A stretch of 64,000 nt of DNA from Limnephilus marmoratus (taxonomy: Eukaryota > Arthropoda > Insecta > Trichoptera > Limnephilidae): contig OU862922.1 of assembly GCA_917880885.1 (NCBI GenBank), positions 248,001 through 312,000 on the forward strand, written 5' to 3'. Under the pieces are notes generated by a model that saw only the letters and a list, made by a program, of their open reading frames with translations, did not search any database and had not been told where the DNA came from. Positions 1 to 10,225 of this stretch are shown in pieces (position 1 is the stretch's first letter; each line of letters opens with the position of its first letter). The position numbers and the translations under genes are program-made.

Positions 1-162
1 CGAGTGGAGAGGTCAAAAGGTCTCCTTCGACCAGTCTCTCCCGATCCGGCCCGCCACGCAGAAGGTGGGCAAATGCAGAGACGTAGCGAATTACATGGGG
101 AGACCTATGGCAGGGGTCTTGGTTATCCAATTCACGGGGCGGCGGAATCCATATCCGCCTCC
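1..162 (+). repeat. Family A interspersed repeat, copy a (cut by window edge)
   Basis: This is the distal part of a roughly 450-bp repeat found about twelve times in the window. Shared landmarks here are a run near 40-60 resembling 'cccgatccggcccgccacg', then 'ggggtcttggttatccaa' and 'ggggcggcgg'. The copy ends at 162 in 'gcctcc', the usual end of the family, directly against a fragment of a YqaJ-type gene. The proximal hairpin half would lie outside the window. Being dispersed, in both orientations and ending in an A-rich tail when read on the other strand, the family looks like a retroposed SINE-like repeat, but I found no clear pol III box. Confidence 0.8.
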
Positions 163-1666
163 ATGAATACAAAGAACATCCAAGGCCATAATCCTGGTAA
201 ATACGCGAAGCACTTTGTAATAATAATAATAATAACATTATATTTATATAGCGCTGTTTTGTGACATTTCACTTCAAATGCGGCTTAACTATAATAAATT
301 TAAAAAATAATCCTACAGTGCTCCTTATAATATTGAGAAAATAATAAAAGAATATTGAGTATTTACAAAACAATGACAGAAGAACAAAATTAACAAAGAT
401 AGTACTGTTATAGCACACACGGGACAATAATAATAATAGACAATAGCGGTGCTATTGTAACACAGGACACAACAAGAACTTTAAAACTAAAATATAAAAT
501 ACTAACAGAAATGAGAAATATTCTGACATAAATTCGGATATTAAACATAAAATAAAAATACAATTAAGAGGAAACCGAAACCAAACAATCACGGGAAACT
601 TGAGAACATGGCTTATTATTACGTATATTGGAGAGATGTTAAGATTCATGAATGGTATGATTTTTTAAAGAATTTTGTTTTTAAAGCCAGTTTAAATTCA
701 GCAAAATTCTGGATATTAGTAAGAGCTGAGGGAAGTTTATTCCAAATGAGAGTAATTAGTAACATCTAGATCTGCTGACCTTAGAGTAAGCTGTCTCTCG
801 CTTAAGTTTTGTCGGACACATAGTTCCAATATATAGGCTGGCGCCATTCCTTGCAATATTTTGAAGGTCAAGCAGATCTTGAAAGATCTTGATTATAGAA
901 AGAAAACACCTTCGAATGAGAATATGGGAAGATATTGGAAAAGAAAACTAACGTTTAACGAAAACACGAATGGAAAGAGGAAAAAAGGAATGGTCAATTG
1001 GAATTATATAACAGATATGCCACCTGAATTGTTTAAAATGAAAAAAGAGGAATTTTACCATGAATTATCTTCACCGAATAATGAAAAACTCGAAAGGAAT
1101 ACGGTGGGTCAAAGTGATGATAATTTTTAAGCAATAGAAACTTTGGAAAAATATGTGAGCTGCGGCCAAAAACTTCAGTGGCTAGAGTATTAAACATGTT
1201 ACAGCACTCGCAATTTAAAGGAAATATGCAACAAATTATGTAAAATAAAATGAAAACCAAGTAATAAAGCAATTTACAAAAGAAACAGGATTACATGTGC
1301 CTGTGGACAGTGTAACGATGAAAACAAAAACTTTTTAGCGGCAAGTCCGGTTGACCTAATCGGTAAGGATACTGTAATATAATTGAAGTTAAACGCTTCT
1401 TCAAACTTTGCAAATACACTTTGTGGCGTCATTTTTAATTAAATGAGAACAAATAACTTTGTAAAAATAGCACGATGTAATCAATATTATCAACATGTTT
1501 CAAAAACAGAGTGTTCTTCGTCAGAATAGGATTAATACTAAAAGTCAAACAAATATGGACACATAAGAATTATAGACAAAATATTAAAGGGAGAAGCATT
1601 TTATCGAAAGACAACGACGTTCGAAGGAGACAACACAGAGGTGTCGAAAAAGAAAACTAAGGTAAA
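163..1666 (+). pseudogene. Decayed YqaJ-nuclease gene, copy 1 (fragments)
   Basis: Several plus-strand pieces match the better copy at 36.3-37.9 kb on the minus strand. Bases 163-218 read NTKNIQGHNPGKYAKHF, matching NTKKIQGHSPGNYTKHF there. After an inserted LINE fragment, 861-1130 gives a stretch with MPPELFKMKKEEF corresponding to MPAELFETIKRNF. Bases 1260-1390 decode to a damaged form of the nuclease core, including ENKNFLAASP followed by a lost EVKCPYS (stop and frameshift). Bases 1585-1666 repeat the upstream part again (HFIERQRRSKET), so two partial copies lie in tandem. YqaJ-like proteins are lambda-exonuclease-type PD-(D/E)XK nucleases; in arthropods such genes often belong to DNA transposons. 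This copy has stops, frameshifts and insertions and cannot be functional. Confidence 0.7.
219..860 (-). mobile_element. 5'-truncated LINE fragment (RT C-terminus and 3' UTR)
   Basis: Read on the minus strand, the part near 860-660 encodes a typical non-LTR reverse transcriptase tail (SADLDVTNYS, then KLPSALTNIQNFAEFKLALK and KTKFFKKSYHS) followed by an AT-rich 3' UTR. It ends in a (TTA)n-type run seen on the plus strand as repeated 'aat' at 219-236. A microsatellite tail of this kind is usual for CR1-like and some RTE-like LINEs. It interrupts the YqaJ gene between the KHF block and the following coding piece, so it is younger than that gene. Heavily 5'-truncated and inactive. Confidence 0.7.
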
Positions 1667-1720
1667 CGGTTATCCAATAAATGGTTCCCGGGCGATGGTA
1701 CCTATAACGCCTCCCAAATT
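1667..1720 (+). repeat. Family A fragment, copy b
   Basis: Only the last 50 or so bases of family A remain ('ggttatccaataaatggt', then the terminal 'gcctcccaaatt'). The junction with the following unit B (cctcccaaatt/gaaaatttattatag) is the same as in the inverted copy at 35.86 kb. The family A insertion therefore predates the duplication that made both composites. Confidence 0.75.
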
Positions 1721-2373
1721 GAAAATTTATTATAGTATTTGACATAAACAATTTTAATTTGGCTCAATTTTAGTATGAAAGCTCGATCAGTATTGGTATA
1801 CCGCGATGAGTCACTAAACAGAAAAAAAAACGAATAAAAAATATCGAATACTCGGGCAAGGACAACACTAGTCTACCGATAAAATTCGTTACATCACTAC
1901 TTCGCTTTATATGTATGTATTTGTCAAAACCCTCGTTCCCCGACCCCCTCAGGAGAAATGAGCGAAAGGGACACCTGCACGTCGGGCCGAAAATACCTAA
2001 ATAAAATCTTCGAAATCGATGTTTTGTATTCCCCATTTTTCTTCTCCAAAACTGGACGGATTTAAAAAACTTTTTTCACTAACTGTATTAAAAGAAAATA
2101 TTCTATGTCGGTACGTTTTGCTTTTTTTCAAAATACATTGTTTAGTTTGTATACTGAACGTTTTTTGACGGCGTTTAAATTAGGCAATTTTATTCATTTT
2201 TGGAAGGTCCTAACTTTTATAAGAAGTAAATTATCAAAAAAAACAAAACGTACCGACACGCTAGTGGTCGATATCTATATTATGTAAAAAAAAATTTGCT
2301 CTAGGGTCAAAATCCAGAGAGATAAACGGGGAATACGTTTGTATGGAAAAACGCCGCTAGTATTTCCTCTTAA
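1721..2373 (+). mobile_element. Unit B, copy 1: TTAA-ended repeat attached to the YqaJ gene
   Basis: About 650 bp that reappears in inverted orientation at 35205-35860 with high identity, and in part at 45422-45885. Shared landmarks include 'gtgactcatcgcggtata' (inverse orientation), 'cgacgtgcaggtgtcc', 'aaaactggacgga' and the terminal block 'tagtatttcctcttaa'. All three copies stop exactly at TTAA (2370-2373 here). TTAA is the target site of piggyBac and Kolobok transposons. I infer that unit B is the terminal non-coding part of a TTAA-inserting DNA transposon, whose coding part may be the YqaJ gene that precedes it in copies 1 and 2. Confidence 0.65.
2106..2258. repeat. Inverted repeat inside unit B
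   Basis: 'gtcggtacgttttg' at about 2107-2120 and its complement 'caaaacgtaccgac' at about 2243-2256 flank some 120 bp, with the match continuing into poly-T/poly-A tracts. The same hairpin is present in copy 2 near 35320-35475, and a divergent version lies in copy 3. It may be a nested MITE with about 25-bp TIRs or a structural part of the larger element. Confidence 0.6.
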
Positions 2374-2527
2374 TTGAAAAATCAGTACCTATTTTATAAG
2401 CACGTCAGCATAATTTTTTTTTTATTTTATTTTTTTATTTATTTATTATTTTTTTTTTTTTTTTTACATAATATACACATATATTTTACAAAATATTTAA
2501 ATTAGAGGTCGTTTCTGGTCATGTATA

Positions 2528-2564
2528 CCTTATCAGAAAAGAGGGGCTCTTGTGCCTGATAAGG
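2528..2564 (-). other. 3'-UTR hairpin of LINE-1
   Basis: 'ccttatcag' (2528-2536) and 'ctgataagg' (2556-2564) form a perfect 9-bp stem, with a purine/pyrimidine-rich loop that itself contains 'gaggggctctt'. It lies just upstream of the A-rich tail. 3'-terminal stem-loops of this kind serve as reverse transcriptase recognition elements in several LINE clades; here that role is inferred from position and from a comparable hairpin in LINE-2. Confidence 0.6.
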
Positions 2565-2624
2565 GAGCCACGATTCTTACTTGAGTTGTAAGTTATAATC
2601 TGTTTTGTATAAAATATTTACTTT

Positions 2625-4302
2625 TTATTGTAAGTTTTTTTTGAAAAATTGTTTTATTTTATTTATTTGTTCTGATTGGTTGATGATGCAGCGAAATTCA
2701 GAAGGGAGGTTATTATAGTTTTTTATTGCTTGGAAAATATAATGATTTTGCATTTGAGTTGTTTTAAAATTAGGTGTTATAAATTGGTTTCCGTTTCTCA
2801 TTAGTTTGTAAAATTCTTGATATTCTGTGTTATTTTTTTCTTTACACATTTTTATAATGGAAGCTTGTTTGAAAATTTCATCAACATTTGGTACTGGAAA
2901 CAATTTAAAAAGTGATTCAGTTGAGAAGGTAGATTTTTTTTTTTAATATTACATTAATGATAATTCTTTGCGTGACTTTTACTGAGTTTAGGTTTTTTTT
3001 GTAAGATCCTCCCCAACCTATAATTCCGTAGATGAGTAAAGAATGAACAAGGGCATAGTACACATTTTTCATTATTTTTACATTTAAAATATTTCTTAAC
3101 CTAACAAATATATATATACATTTCCTCATTCTCTTCACTAGCTCTGAAATGTGATTATTCCATTTCAGGTTTTGATCAATGATCACACCGAGATATTTAA
3201 TTTCGGAGGAAGAGTTAATTACAGTACAAATAGGATTATGTTGTTTACAGTTTACATGATCACATTTTTCGTCATGGATTACAATATTAACTTTAGGATC
3301 AGATATTTTCTGCAGGGAAAATAAGACATATGTTGTTTTTTTAGCATTAAGTGTGAGTAAGTTACCATCAAACCATGATTTTAAGATATTAATATCTTCA
3401 TTTGCCATTTCGTTAACTAGTTCCCATGTTTGACCTTTTATTAACAGTACCGTGACATCAGCATAAGAGATTAATTCACCTTTAATTTCCTGTCGGAAAA
3501 TGTCATTCACGTATATTAGAAATAATAATGGTCCGAGGACGGTACCTTGAGGGATGCCAAATGTACTTGTGAGAGGTGTACTAAACGACCGATTTAATTT
3601 TACTATTTGAGGTCTCTCTGTTGAGTAGCTTACTATCCATTTGAGGGCAATGTGGTCAATGCCGTTATCTTTTAATTTTAAAGAAAGTTTTTCATGGGAA
3701 ATGCTGTCAAATGCTTTCTTTAAGTCGATGAAAATTCCTATACATTTATTTGATTTGTCCAGGGTACTTTGAATACTAGATGAAATTTTGGCGATGGCGT
3801 CTTGGGTACTTTTTCCCTCTGTGAATCCATATTGATCTTTATTGATGGTTGAATTTTTTTTTATGAATGCAGTTAGTCTTTTTTTAGCAATTTTTTCAAA
3901 AATTTTCGAAATATTACATAAGAGTGAAATGGGTCGATAATTGGAAACGTCCTCCAGATTACCGGCTTTAAATATTGGCGTGATTATTGCTTTTTTGTAT
4001 ATGTTCGGGAAAACTCCTGTCTTGAAGCTATTATTTATTATATGAGAGATTGGTGTAGAGATATAATTTTTAATGTTTTTTAGTATTTTTACAGAAAGGC
4101 CATCAAATCCTGGAGCAGAACCGCCTCGCATTTTTGATATAGTTTGTACAATTTCAAAAGGATTGGTTGGTTCAAAAAGTTCTAGTTTATTTTCTGTATT
4201 CGGAATTTTTGCAAAAGGATTTTTTTTGTTTTTAACTGAAATTTGTTCCGCTAGATTCTTTCCAACATTTGCGAAGAAATCGTTGAATACATTTGCTCCT
4301 TT
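2625..4302 (-). pseudogene. Reverse transcriptase part of LINE-1 ORF2
   Basis: The reading frame opens just after the palindrome with a block containing VFNDFFANVGK, and continues through a PGFDGLS block, NYRPISLL, QYGFTEGKST, FIDLKKAFDSISHEKL (motif A, first catalytic Asp intact) and GIPQGTVLGPLLF. The catalytic box reads SYADVTVLL, so the second Asp of the usual YADD is Val, from one A-to-T change. The thumb (KYLGVIIDQNLKWNNHI, then YGIIGWGG) follows. The frame then shifts within an A-run near 2905-2935, and the C-terminal tail continues at 2903-2625 (NYNNLPSEFR). The product would prime cDNA synthesis from nicked DNA; with the Asp replaced it should be dead even if frames were intact. Confidence 0.88.
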
Positions 4303-4601
4303 ATATTATAAAGATAAACTTGATGACTCAGGAAACGACAGTAAGAGAGTTTGGACAATAATAAATGAAATCTTGGAAAATAAGCAGAAAACTAAAAATA
4401 ATACCATAAAGAGCATAATACAAAACAATAATATAATAAGGTTCCTCAGGTTCCTCAAGGCAATTTATTATATTATTGTTTTGTATTATGCTCTTTATGG
4501 TATTATTTTTAGTTTTCTGCTTATTTTCCAAGATTTCATTTATTATTGTCCAAACTCTCTTACTGTCGTTTCCTGAGTCATCAAGTTTATCTTTATAATA
4601 T
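4303..4601. repeat. 299-bp near-perfect palindrome inside LINE-1 ORF2
   Basis: The left arm 4303-4439 is the inverted copy of the right arm 4465-4601 (137 bp each, virtually identical). They are separated by a 25-bp spacer holding 'ggttcctca' twice. The right arm is in the correct coding orientation (YYKDKLDDSGND, then VWTIINEILENK). The left arm is the extra inverted copy and replaces the normal sequence between endonuclease linker and RT. Such structures arise by template switching or fold-back synthesis, or as library or assembly artefacts. Confidence 0.9.
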
Positions 4602-5743
4602 TTCTCTTTAGTGTTTTTTATAACGGAAGCTAATTTATTTTTGTATTCTTTAAAATGATTATTTAAATTTATGTCCAACGGTTTTTTTTTAGTTTCTTTG
4701 TAAAGCCATTCTTTATGTCTGATAGATACAACAAGTCCATGTGTTATCCACGGTTTAATTTTACGAAATTTTGCTGAGTTTCCTTTATGAATAATTTTTT
4801 TTGAATCATTTATATAATTGGTTAATTTATTTTCAAACATTTTATAGCATTCGTTAACGTCATTATTTCGGAATATATCCAACCATAATTCAGAGGACAA
4901 TTTACTTTTTAGAGTTTCGATATTAATGACAGTTATATCTTTATTATTATTAGCATTCTGTACGTTATGTTGTTCTGTCGCCTGAGATAAATTGTAATGT
5001 AGCAAAGTCATGTAATGGTCGGTAATTGAAGTTTTTATAATTCCAGAGTTTATATTATTAATATCCTTAATGTTAGTGAAAATGTGATCGATGCACGATG
5101 GGCGTTGTCTATTGACGTTTCTAGTGTGAGACTTTATACACGGTACGTAGTTCATTTCAGCCATCATATTTAGGTAATTATCTTTATTGCTTGAAGTGCA
5201 GTCGTGCGATATATCTAAATTTACGTCACCAACCGATATCGCATTTGCGTTTCTAAATTTTAATAACACTTGTCTTAATTCATCTATAAATAAACAGACA
5301 GTCGATGAGTGCGTTCTATACAGAGAGATTATATTAATTTTTATGTTGTAATACTTAATTTGTACGCATAGGCAATTTGCTCCGTTAATTTTAAATTCTT
5401 CCACGCATAATATGTCACAATTATTTTGTACAAATATAGCGATCCCACTGTTTTTGTTTATTGGGATTGCCGTTGCTATGAAAGTATATCCAGGTATATA
5501 ATACGTCACTTCACAACTCGAATGGGATTCCGTTAACACTATACATGCCGGCTTTTTGGGAGCATTATTAATTGTAGCAAGAAATTCATCCATGTTCCGT
5601 TCAATACTTCTAATATTCATATGTAGAACTAGAGGGCTGCTGTTGAGGTAGTTTTGATGGATACAGAATTCTTGGAAGGTGTTGTATGTTTTTTCGTCAA
5701 TACAATTTTTTTTGTCTAGGACGTTTTGTAAATAGTCTGCCAT
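4465..5743 (-). pseudogene. APE-type endonuclease part of LINE-1 ORF2
   Basis: The ATG at 5743-5741 lies 2 bp after the ORF1 stop, which decides the start. Within the first 270 residues the endonuclease motifs are in order: LHMNIRSI (Asn), LTES (catalytic Glu), SLYRTHS, VGDVNLDI (Asp/Asn, with Val where Phe is usual), SCIDHIFTN and SITDHY (Asp-His). A basic linker follows (KPWITHGLVVSIRHKEW, KEYKNKLASVIKNTKEKYYK) that normally leads into the RT. The enzyme nicks target DNA to prime reverse transcription. The frame is intact to about 4465, where the palindrome begins and coding sense is lost. Confidence 0.9.
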
Positions 5744-5745
5744 GT

Positions 5746-6849
5746 TTATTTATAATCAATTCTGTCCCTCGCTACTTTAAGCATTTTATTCTTGTACGGA
5801 CATAAATCGCTAAAAGCTTTGTGATCTGTTTTGTTTTTTTCGCCATATTTCTTATTTTGAGACGTGCAATTTGCACAAACTGGTGTTTTTTCTCTTACAG
5901 GACACTTGGCGAAGGTATGGTCACCTGTACAATGAGGGCATATCGATGGATTAGTTCGGTGTAGGCATCTGGAGGCTGTGTGCATAAATTTACAACAATG
6001 GTAACATTGTGTTAATGGATCGCAGTCCTCTATTTTAACTCTTTGGTACTGGATGTTTAACTTTCCTAGAGCTAATAAACTTTTTCGCGTTGTACCGCTG
6101 GTTTCCACAATGTAGTTCGAGGATTTGTACTGGTTTTCATCTTCTTGGTTCGGGTCATCATGTTGGTTGTGCTTGAAAAATTTATTTTTTAATTCTGTTA
6201 CGAGAATAATTTTGTTTTCTTCATTTTTCGATGTAACGTCATAAATACCTTCGTTTTGTGTGATTATCCCGCTGACTATTTCCTCTTCCGATAGGTTTGA
6301 TTTAAGACCTTTAATTATTAATTTAGGTTTCTTCTTTTTAATTTCTTTAACTTCCAGGTTGTAGTTAAGTTTTTTTATTTCTTCAGTAAGAGTACTCGCG
6401 TATTCTTTTTTTGGGCATGATATGATGATTTGTTCTTTATTCGTTTTACGTAAACCATTTATCCCTATCTTTAATTGGTTTAATTTAATATCTTTTTGAA
6501 TCTTGTTGCTTATTTCTTCGGCTTTTGTTGATTTTTTTGATGATGAGATTATTATGGAGAACCTCTCTTCTTGTGGAATTTCCTTTTTATTTGTTGACAG
6601 AACTTGCGCGTAAGATGGAGTATTATTATTTTTTTCCACGATATTTTCTAACTTTTTGGTGAGTTCTTCGTGATTTTCGATAATTTTTTTTTGTAGTTTG
6701 ATTATTTCTTCTTGGTATTTAATTCTTTCAGATTTCCAGAGCTCTTCTAATATGTTGACATTTTGTTCAAGGTTCGTTTTAGCTTTTGAATCTTTTACTG
6801 TAGTTATTTTTTTTATTTCGGTTTTTATATTATCAATGGCCGTGTCCAT
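5746..6849 (-). CDS. LINE-1 ORF1: Gag-like CCHC zinc-knuckle protein
   Basis: An intact 367-residue frame. The first 90 residues are rich in Lys, Glu and Asn and have a coiled-coil look (ERIKYQEEIIKLQKKIIEN). A middle region (about 100-230) with short alternating beta/alpha blocks (FSIIISSSKK, PKLIIKGLK) resembles the RRM-like part of LINE ORF1 proteins. Three cysteine knuckles follow at about 285-345: CYHCCKFMHTASRC, CPHCTGDHTFAKC and CANCTSQNKKYG with a trailing His and Cys. Such proteins coat LINE RNA and act as nucleic-acid chaperones. The start at 6849 is the first ATG, and the stop is 2 bp before the next ORF. It is the only undamaged ORF of the element. Confidence 0.9.
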   Translation of the reverse strand: MDTAIDNIKTEIKKITTVKDSKAKTNLEQNVNILEELWKSERIKYQEEIIKLQKKIIENHEELTKKLENIVEKNNNTPSYAQVLSTNKKEIPQEERFSIIISSSKKSTKAEEISNKIQKDIKLNQLKIGINGLRKTNKEQIIISCPKKEYASTLTEEIKKLNYNLEVKEIKKKKPKLIIKGLKSNLSEEEIVSGIITQNEGIYDVTSKNEENKIILVTELKNKFFKHNQHDDPNQEDENQYKSSNYIVETSGTTRKSLLALGKLNIQYQRVKIEDCDPLTQCYHCCKFMHTASRCLHRTNPSICPHCTGDHTFAKCPVREKTPVCANCTSQNKKYGEKNKTDHKAFSDLCPYKNKMLKVARDRIDYK

Positions 6850-7040
6850 GATGGGTTAACCATGGCGAAGGCGCCCGCCTTTCGCTCGGAGTCGCCCGGT
6901 AAATTTTTGCGACAATAATATGTAAAATCACTGCCCGCGACCGTTCATACACTGCATTATCTCCAACATTACTGTGACATTGTGGAGCCACTGTTGAAAC
7001 CACTTTGTATATAATAAATAAACTTTTTTCCACAAAATTT

Positions 7041-9751
7041 CGCTATTTTACGGAGCACAAAAAATACGTGACAGCTGTCAATGATAACCATAGACAACGT
7101 ATGAATGTATTAATTACAAGAGCGGTTCAACGGTAAAGCGGCGATGAGCAATTTAAGCAAATTAGTTATTAAAAGCCTATCCAAAAAGTAATTACCATTC
7201 AAAATATTGGCCAAGTAAAAAATGGAATCTTGAAAGTTATTTAGCTACCAGCAAAGATTTACGTAATCCATACCCGGCCATTAAATATAAATCAACCAAA
7301 ACCGTGTAATTAAAAAGTTCACGTTTTTTCACCGCGGTCCAAATCGCAACTAATCCCAAAGAAAAACAACAATTAATGAGGGCAGAGTTGGGCGAAATAC
7401 TTAGAATGGAAATAAATATACTTTCACGGACGTTTCATACAGTATTGCAGTGTCCATCATCAGGGCAGAATTTATCATAGAGCAATCACACGCATTATCA
7501 ACTTCAAATCGTACGAACGTATTTAGGAGTAAAAAGCGGGCATTAGTTATAATTAAAAGCTAGGTGATCGGCTCAGCAATTTGCTGTAAACAACAAACCA
7601 ACAATAAAATATGGCATGAACTTTATTATATTTATTGGTAAGTTTTAAAGATGGTTAATTGAATTAACATAAGTAACGAACATTCATCGAGAATAATAAT
7701 AAATTCGTCAGAATTATGTACTATCGTGAACGATTTGCTATTTTGCACGGAAAAATAGCCATCTAGCGGTGAAAACAGCAGTTACGATTATTCCGAATAC
7801 CCGAACCATTTTCCCAAGTCGGATAGCGCCATCCACCATCTATCGGCCAGTAGAGAAACTTCACATTTCTTCACATTTCCGCCACCTAGCGTGATTTTGG
7901 GAACTAAATTAAGGCTTTCAAGGTACGGGTTTTGGCTTTCAACCATAATCGTTAGGTGGAACGATTTTTATTATTTTAACGAAACACATTTACATAGAAC
8001 GGAAAAAATGTAAAGTTAGTAAATTAATTTTAATTAAATAACAATAAAAATACAAATTTGAGAGACAACATAATAGCCGTAGATTCATAATTCTCATCTG
8101 TAATGAATTTACCGGAAAATCTAATAACAAATGAAAAGAAATCGAAAACTTGGAAACGAATAAATCAAGATAATTTATTTGTTTGTTTTCAAATTGCGTA
8201 TCGAATTCACCTGTTATTTTTATTAGAAATGTCGGCGATGATTGATCGATAAATTCGAATAGGACGAAAACCAGCAAAGTTTTTGATAAAACATCGATGA
8301 ACCTACCAAAAAGAACAGAACATTGGGATTTGTCAATATCATACATTTTCAAGATTTAACACGAAAAGCACACAAAATTATCACACATTATTCAAAGATA
8401 TTATAAAATAAAATGAATATTTCTAAATTTGATAATTCAACACTTAATGCAAGGTAGAATTCCTATACAAAATGATTTTTTTTAATTAAAAACCTTTGTA
8501 ACGTTTTATGAAAAAAGTTTTAAACGTTTTTAATAAATAAAAGTGGTATTAATATTCATTTTATTTAACCACGGGCTTAAAAAGAAATAAACCGAAGGAT
8601 TAGTCGGTAGATCGCTAAAAACTGTAAAATAAATTAGTATGAGGTACACTATTAACATTCAGGTTTAATTAAATTATAGAAGCAGATTAATAAACCCGTA
8701 CAAACAATTTAACAGTTACATAAACTTAATGAAGATGAAAGAAACCAAATTAAATGTGCTCAATAAATTAGCAGGAAATATAATTTAATCTACGAACGGT
8801 GAAATTAACATTTAAAGTTAGCTATGCGATCGTAAATTAAAATTACTCAATCATGTCATAACTTATGATGGACTGGTTCTCGGTCAAAAATGTCAAATAT
8901 CAGGCACGTGTTTGGCGCGTTCGCATCCGTTTAAAAACACTATTAAAATAGTCACGCACCGGTACCGAAGTCTTCGAAACACCTTCCAATGAAATACCGA
9001 TAGAGTAAACATAGCATTCACTGCAAACCGTCACGTAAAAAATGTGTATATTCTTAGTGTGCCTAATGCTGCGTATAAACGTAAGAAAAAAAGCGCGAGC
9101 TGAACCACGAATTTTGGAAAGGAACGAGGCAATCACAAGCGGCATTTCGTCCCACAATTTTAGCCATAGTATTTAAAAGAAAGTTGTTTCTAACGTCCTC
9201 TTATGTGAATTCCTGTACCAAATACTGCCCAATTTTGTGACGAAAAATTTTATGGGTCATTTTCGAACAGTATGCAAACTTTTAAAAAATCACCCAAATA
9301 TCAAGTTTCTAGTACAAAGCACAAAGCTACATAAATAACATCCAAAAAACGACGCGTGTGCGCATTGTGTGTCGTCCTCCCATAGTTTCATGGGGCAGAT
9401 CCTCTGCCAATAAATAAATGCTTTTGTAAAAACAACAAATAAACTCAGACACAGAGTGACGTTGGCTGAACCACTTGGAGCGGTGCCAGTTCCCGAACAA
9501 ATAATATTTTATAGCTGGAGCCTGAAATAAATAATTTAGAGAAAATAAATGGCATCTAGACAACCATTGTAGTTCATATTAATAAATTTTATCAAGTAAT
9601 GTGAAAAGTTTCTAATATTTTAATTATTCGTATTGAAGAAAGTCATACCAATGTTATGTTCTGAAATTAGGATAAGAAAACCAAACCAGCGAAATTGAGA
9701 TAAAAAGATTTCGATGCCTTGCACTATTACTATTCGTAATGGTAATAAATT
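7041..9751. other. AT-rich stretch with no recognised gene
   Basis: No coding motif, TIR pair or family member was recognised on either strand. Open frames near 8.0-8.35 and 8.9-9.16 kb on the minus strand lack motifs or coding-like composition. It may be intronic or intergenic host DNA. The LINE-1 5' UTR may extend a little past 7041. Confidence 0.5.
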
Positions 9752-10144
9752 CCCGAGTGGTTCGCTACGTTTGGTTACTTAGCAGGGATGCCCGGGTTCA
9801 TAGGAAGAGGTTTGTCTACGTCTTGGCGGGCGATCGCGATGCCCAAGAGGCCCACCTTCCGTGTGGTGGGCAGGATCGAAAGAGGTTGTTTGAGGGAGGT
9901 ATTTTATCCTCTCCAGCCGGAATCTTTCAACTGATCGCCTTGCACCGCGGTTGGAGGGATGAATTTATACGTCCGTCACTCCTGGACTCACTGACCTCCA
10001 GATTCCTACCCACCCCTCATACCTATTTCCTTCCCAGACTTCTTCTTTCTTTCATTAAAAAAACCCTCCACACAGCATGCCCTAATAGGCCCTGAGGGAA
10101 TTTATTTTCCTCAGGGCCTCCTGTGTGGAGCCAATGTAAAAAAA
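9752..10144 (-). repeat. Family A repeat, copy c
   Basis: Read in family orientation on the minus strand, this covers most of the unit from the 'gtggttcgctacg' region to the terminal hairpin. Inner arms are 'ggccctgagg' and 'cctcagggcc', outer arms 'ctccacacag' and 'ctgtgtggag', and it ends in 'aatgtaaaaaaa'. An internal 'cgatcgcgatgcccaagagg' block is private to this copy. Confidence 0.85.
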
Positions 10145-10225
10145 GTATTTTTTACAAAAAAGAAAGATTGTCTGTCAGAACAAAATTCTAAAGCAATTTA
10201 ATGGTATGGATTGCAATGTTTAGAG

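Larger units (their letters stand above)
2400..7040 (-). mobile_element. Nearly full-length two-ORF LINE (LINE-1 of this window), Jockey/CR1-like
   Basis: On the minus strand the order is 5' region (about 7040-6850), ORF1 with CCHC knuckles (6849-5746), then ORF2 with APE-type endonuclease and reverse transcriptase (5743-2625). A short 3' UTR with a perfect 9-bp-stem hairpin and a long A-rich tail (poly-T on plus, about 2410-2465) complete it. ORF1 stops 2 bp before the ORF2 ATG (TAA-AC-ATG). The 5' boundary is not visible and I found no target duplication. Three lesions make it inactive: a 299-bp palindrome in ORF2, YADV in place of YADD, and a frameshift in an A-run near 2905-2935. It lies next to unit B, 27 bp from its TTAA end. 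Confidence 0.85.

Noticed and set aside
7990..8352. 120-codon minus-strand frame rich in Leu, Phe and Ile
   Set aside because: Typical of chance translation of AT-rich DNA; no motif, no splice signals, no codon bias.
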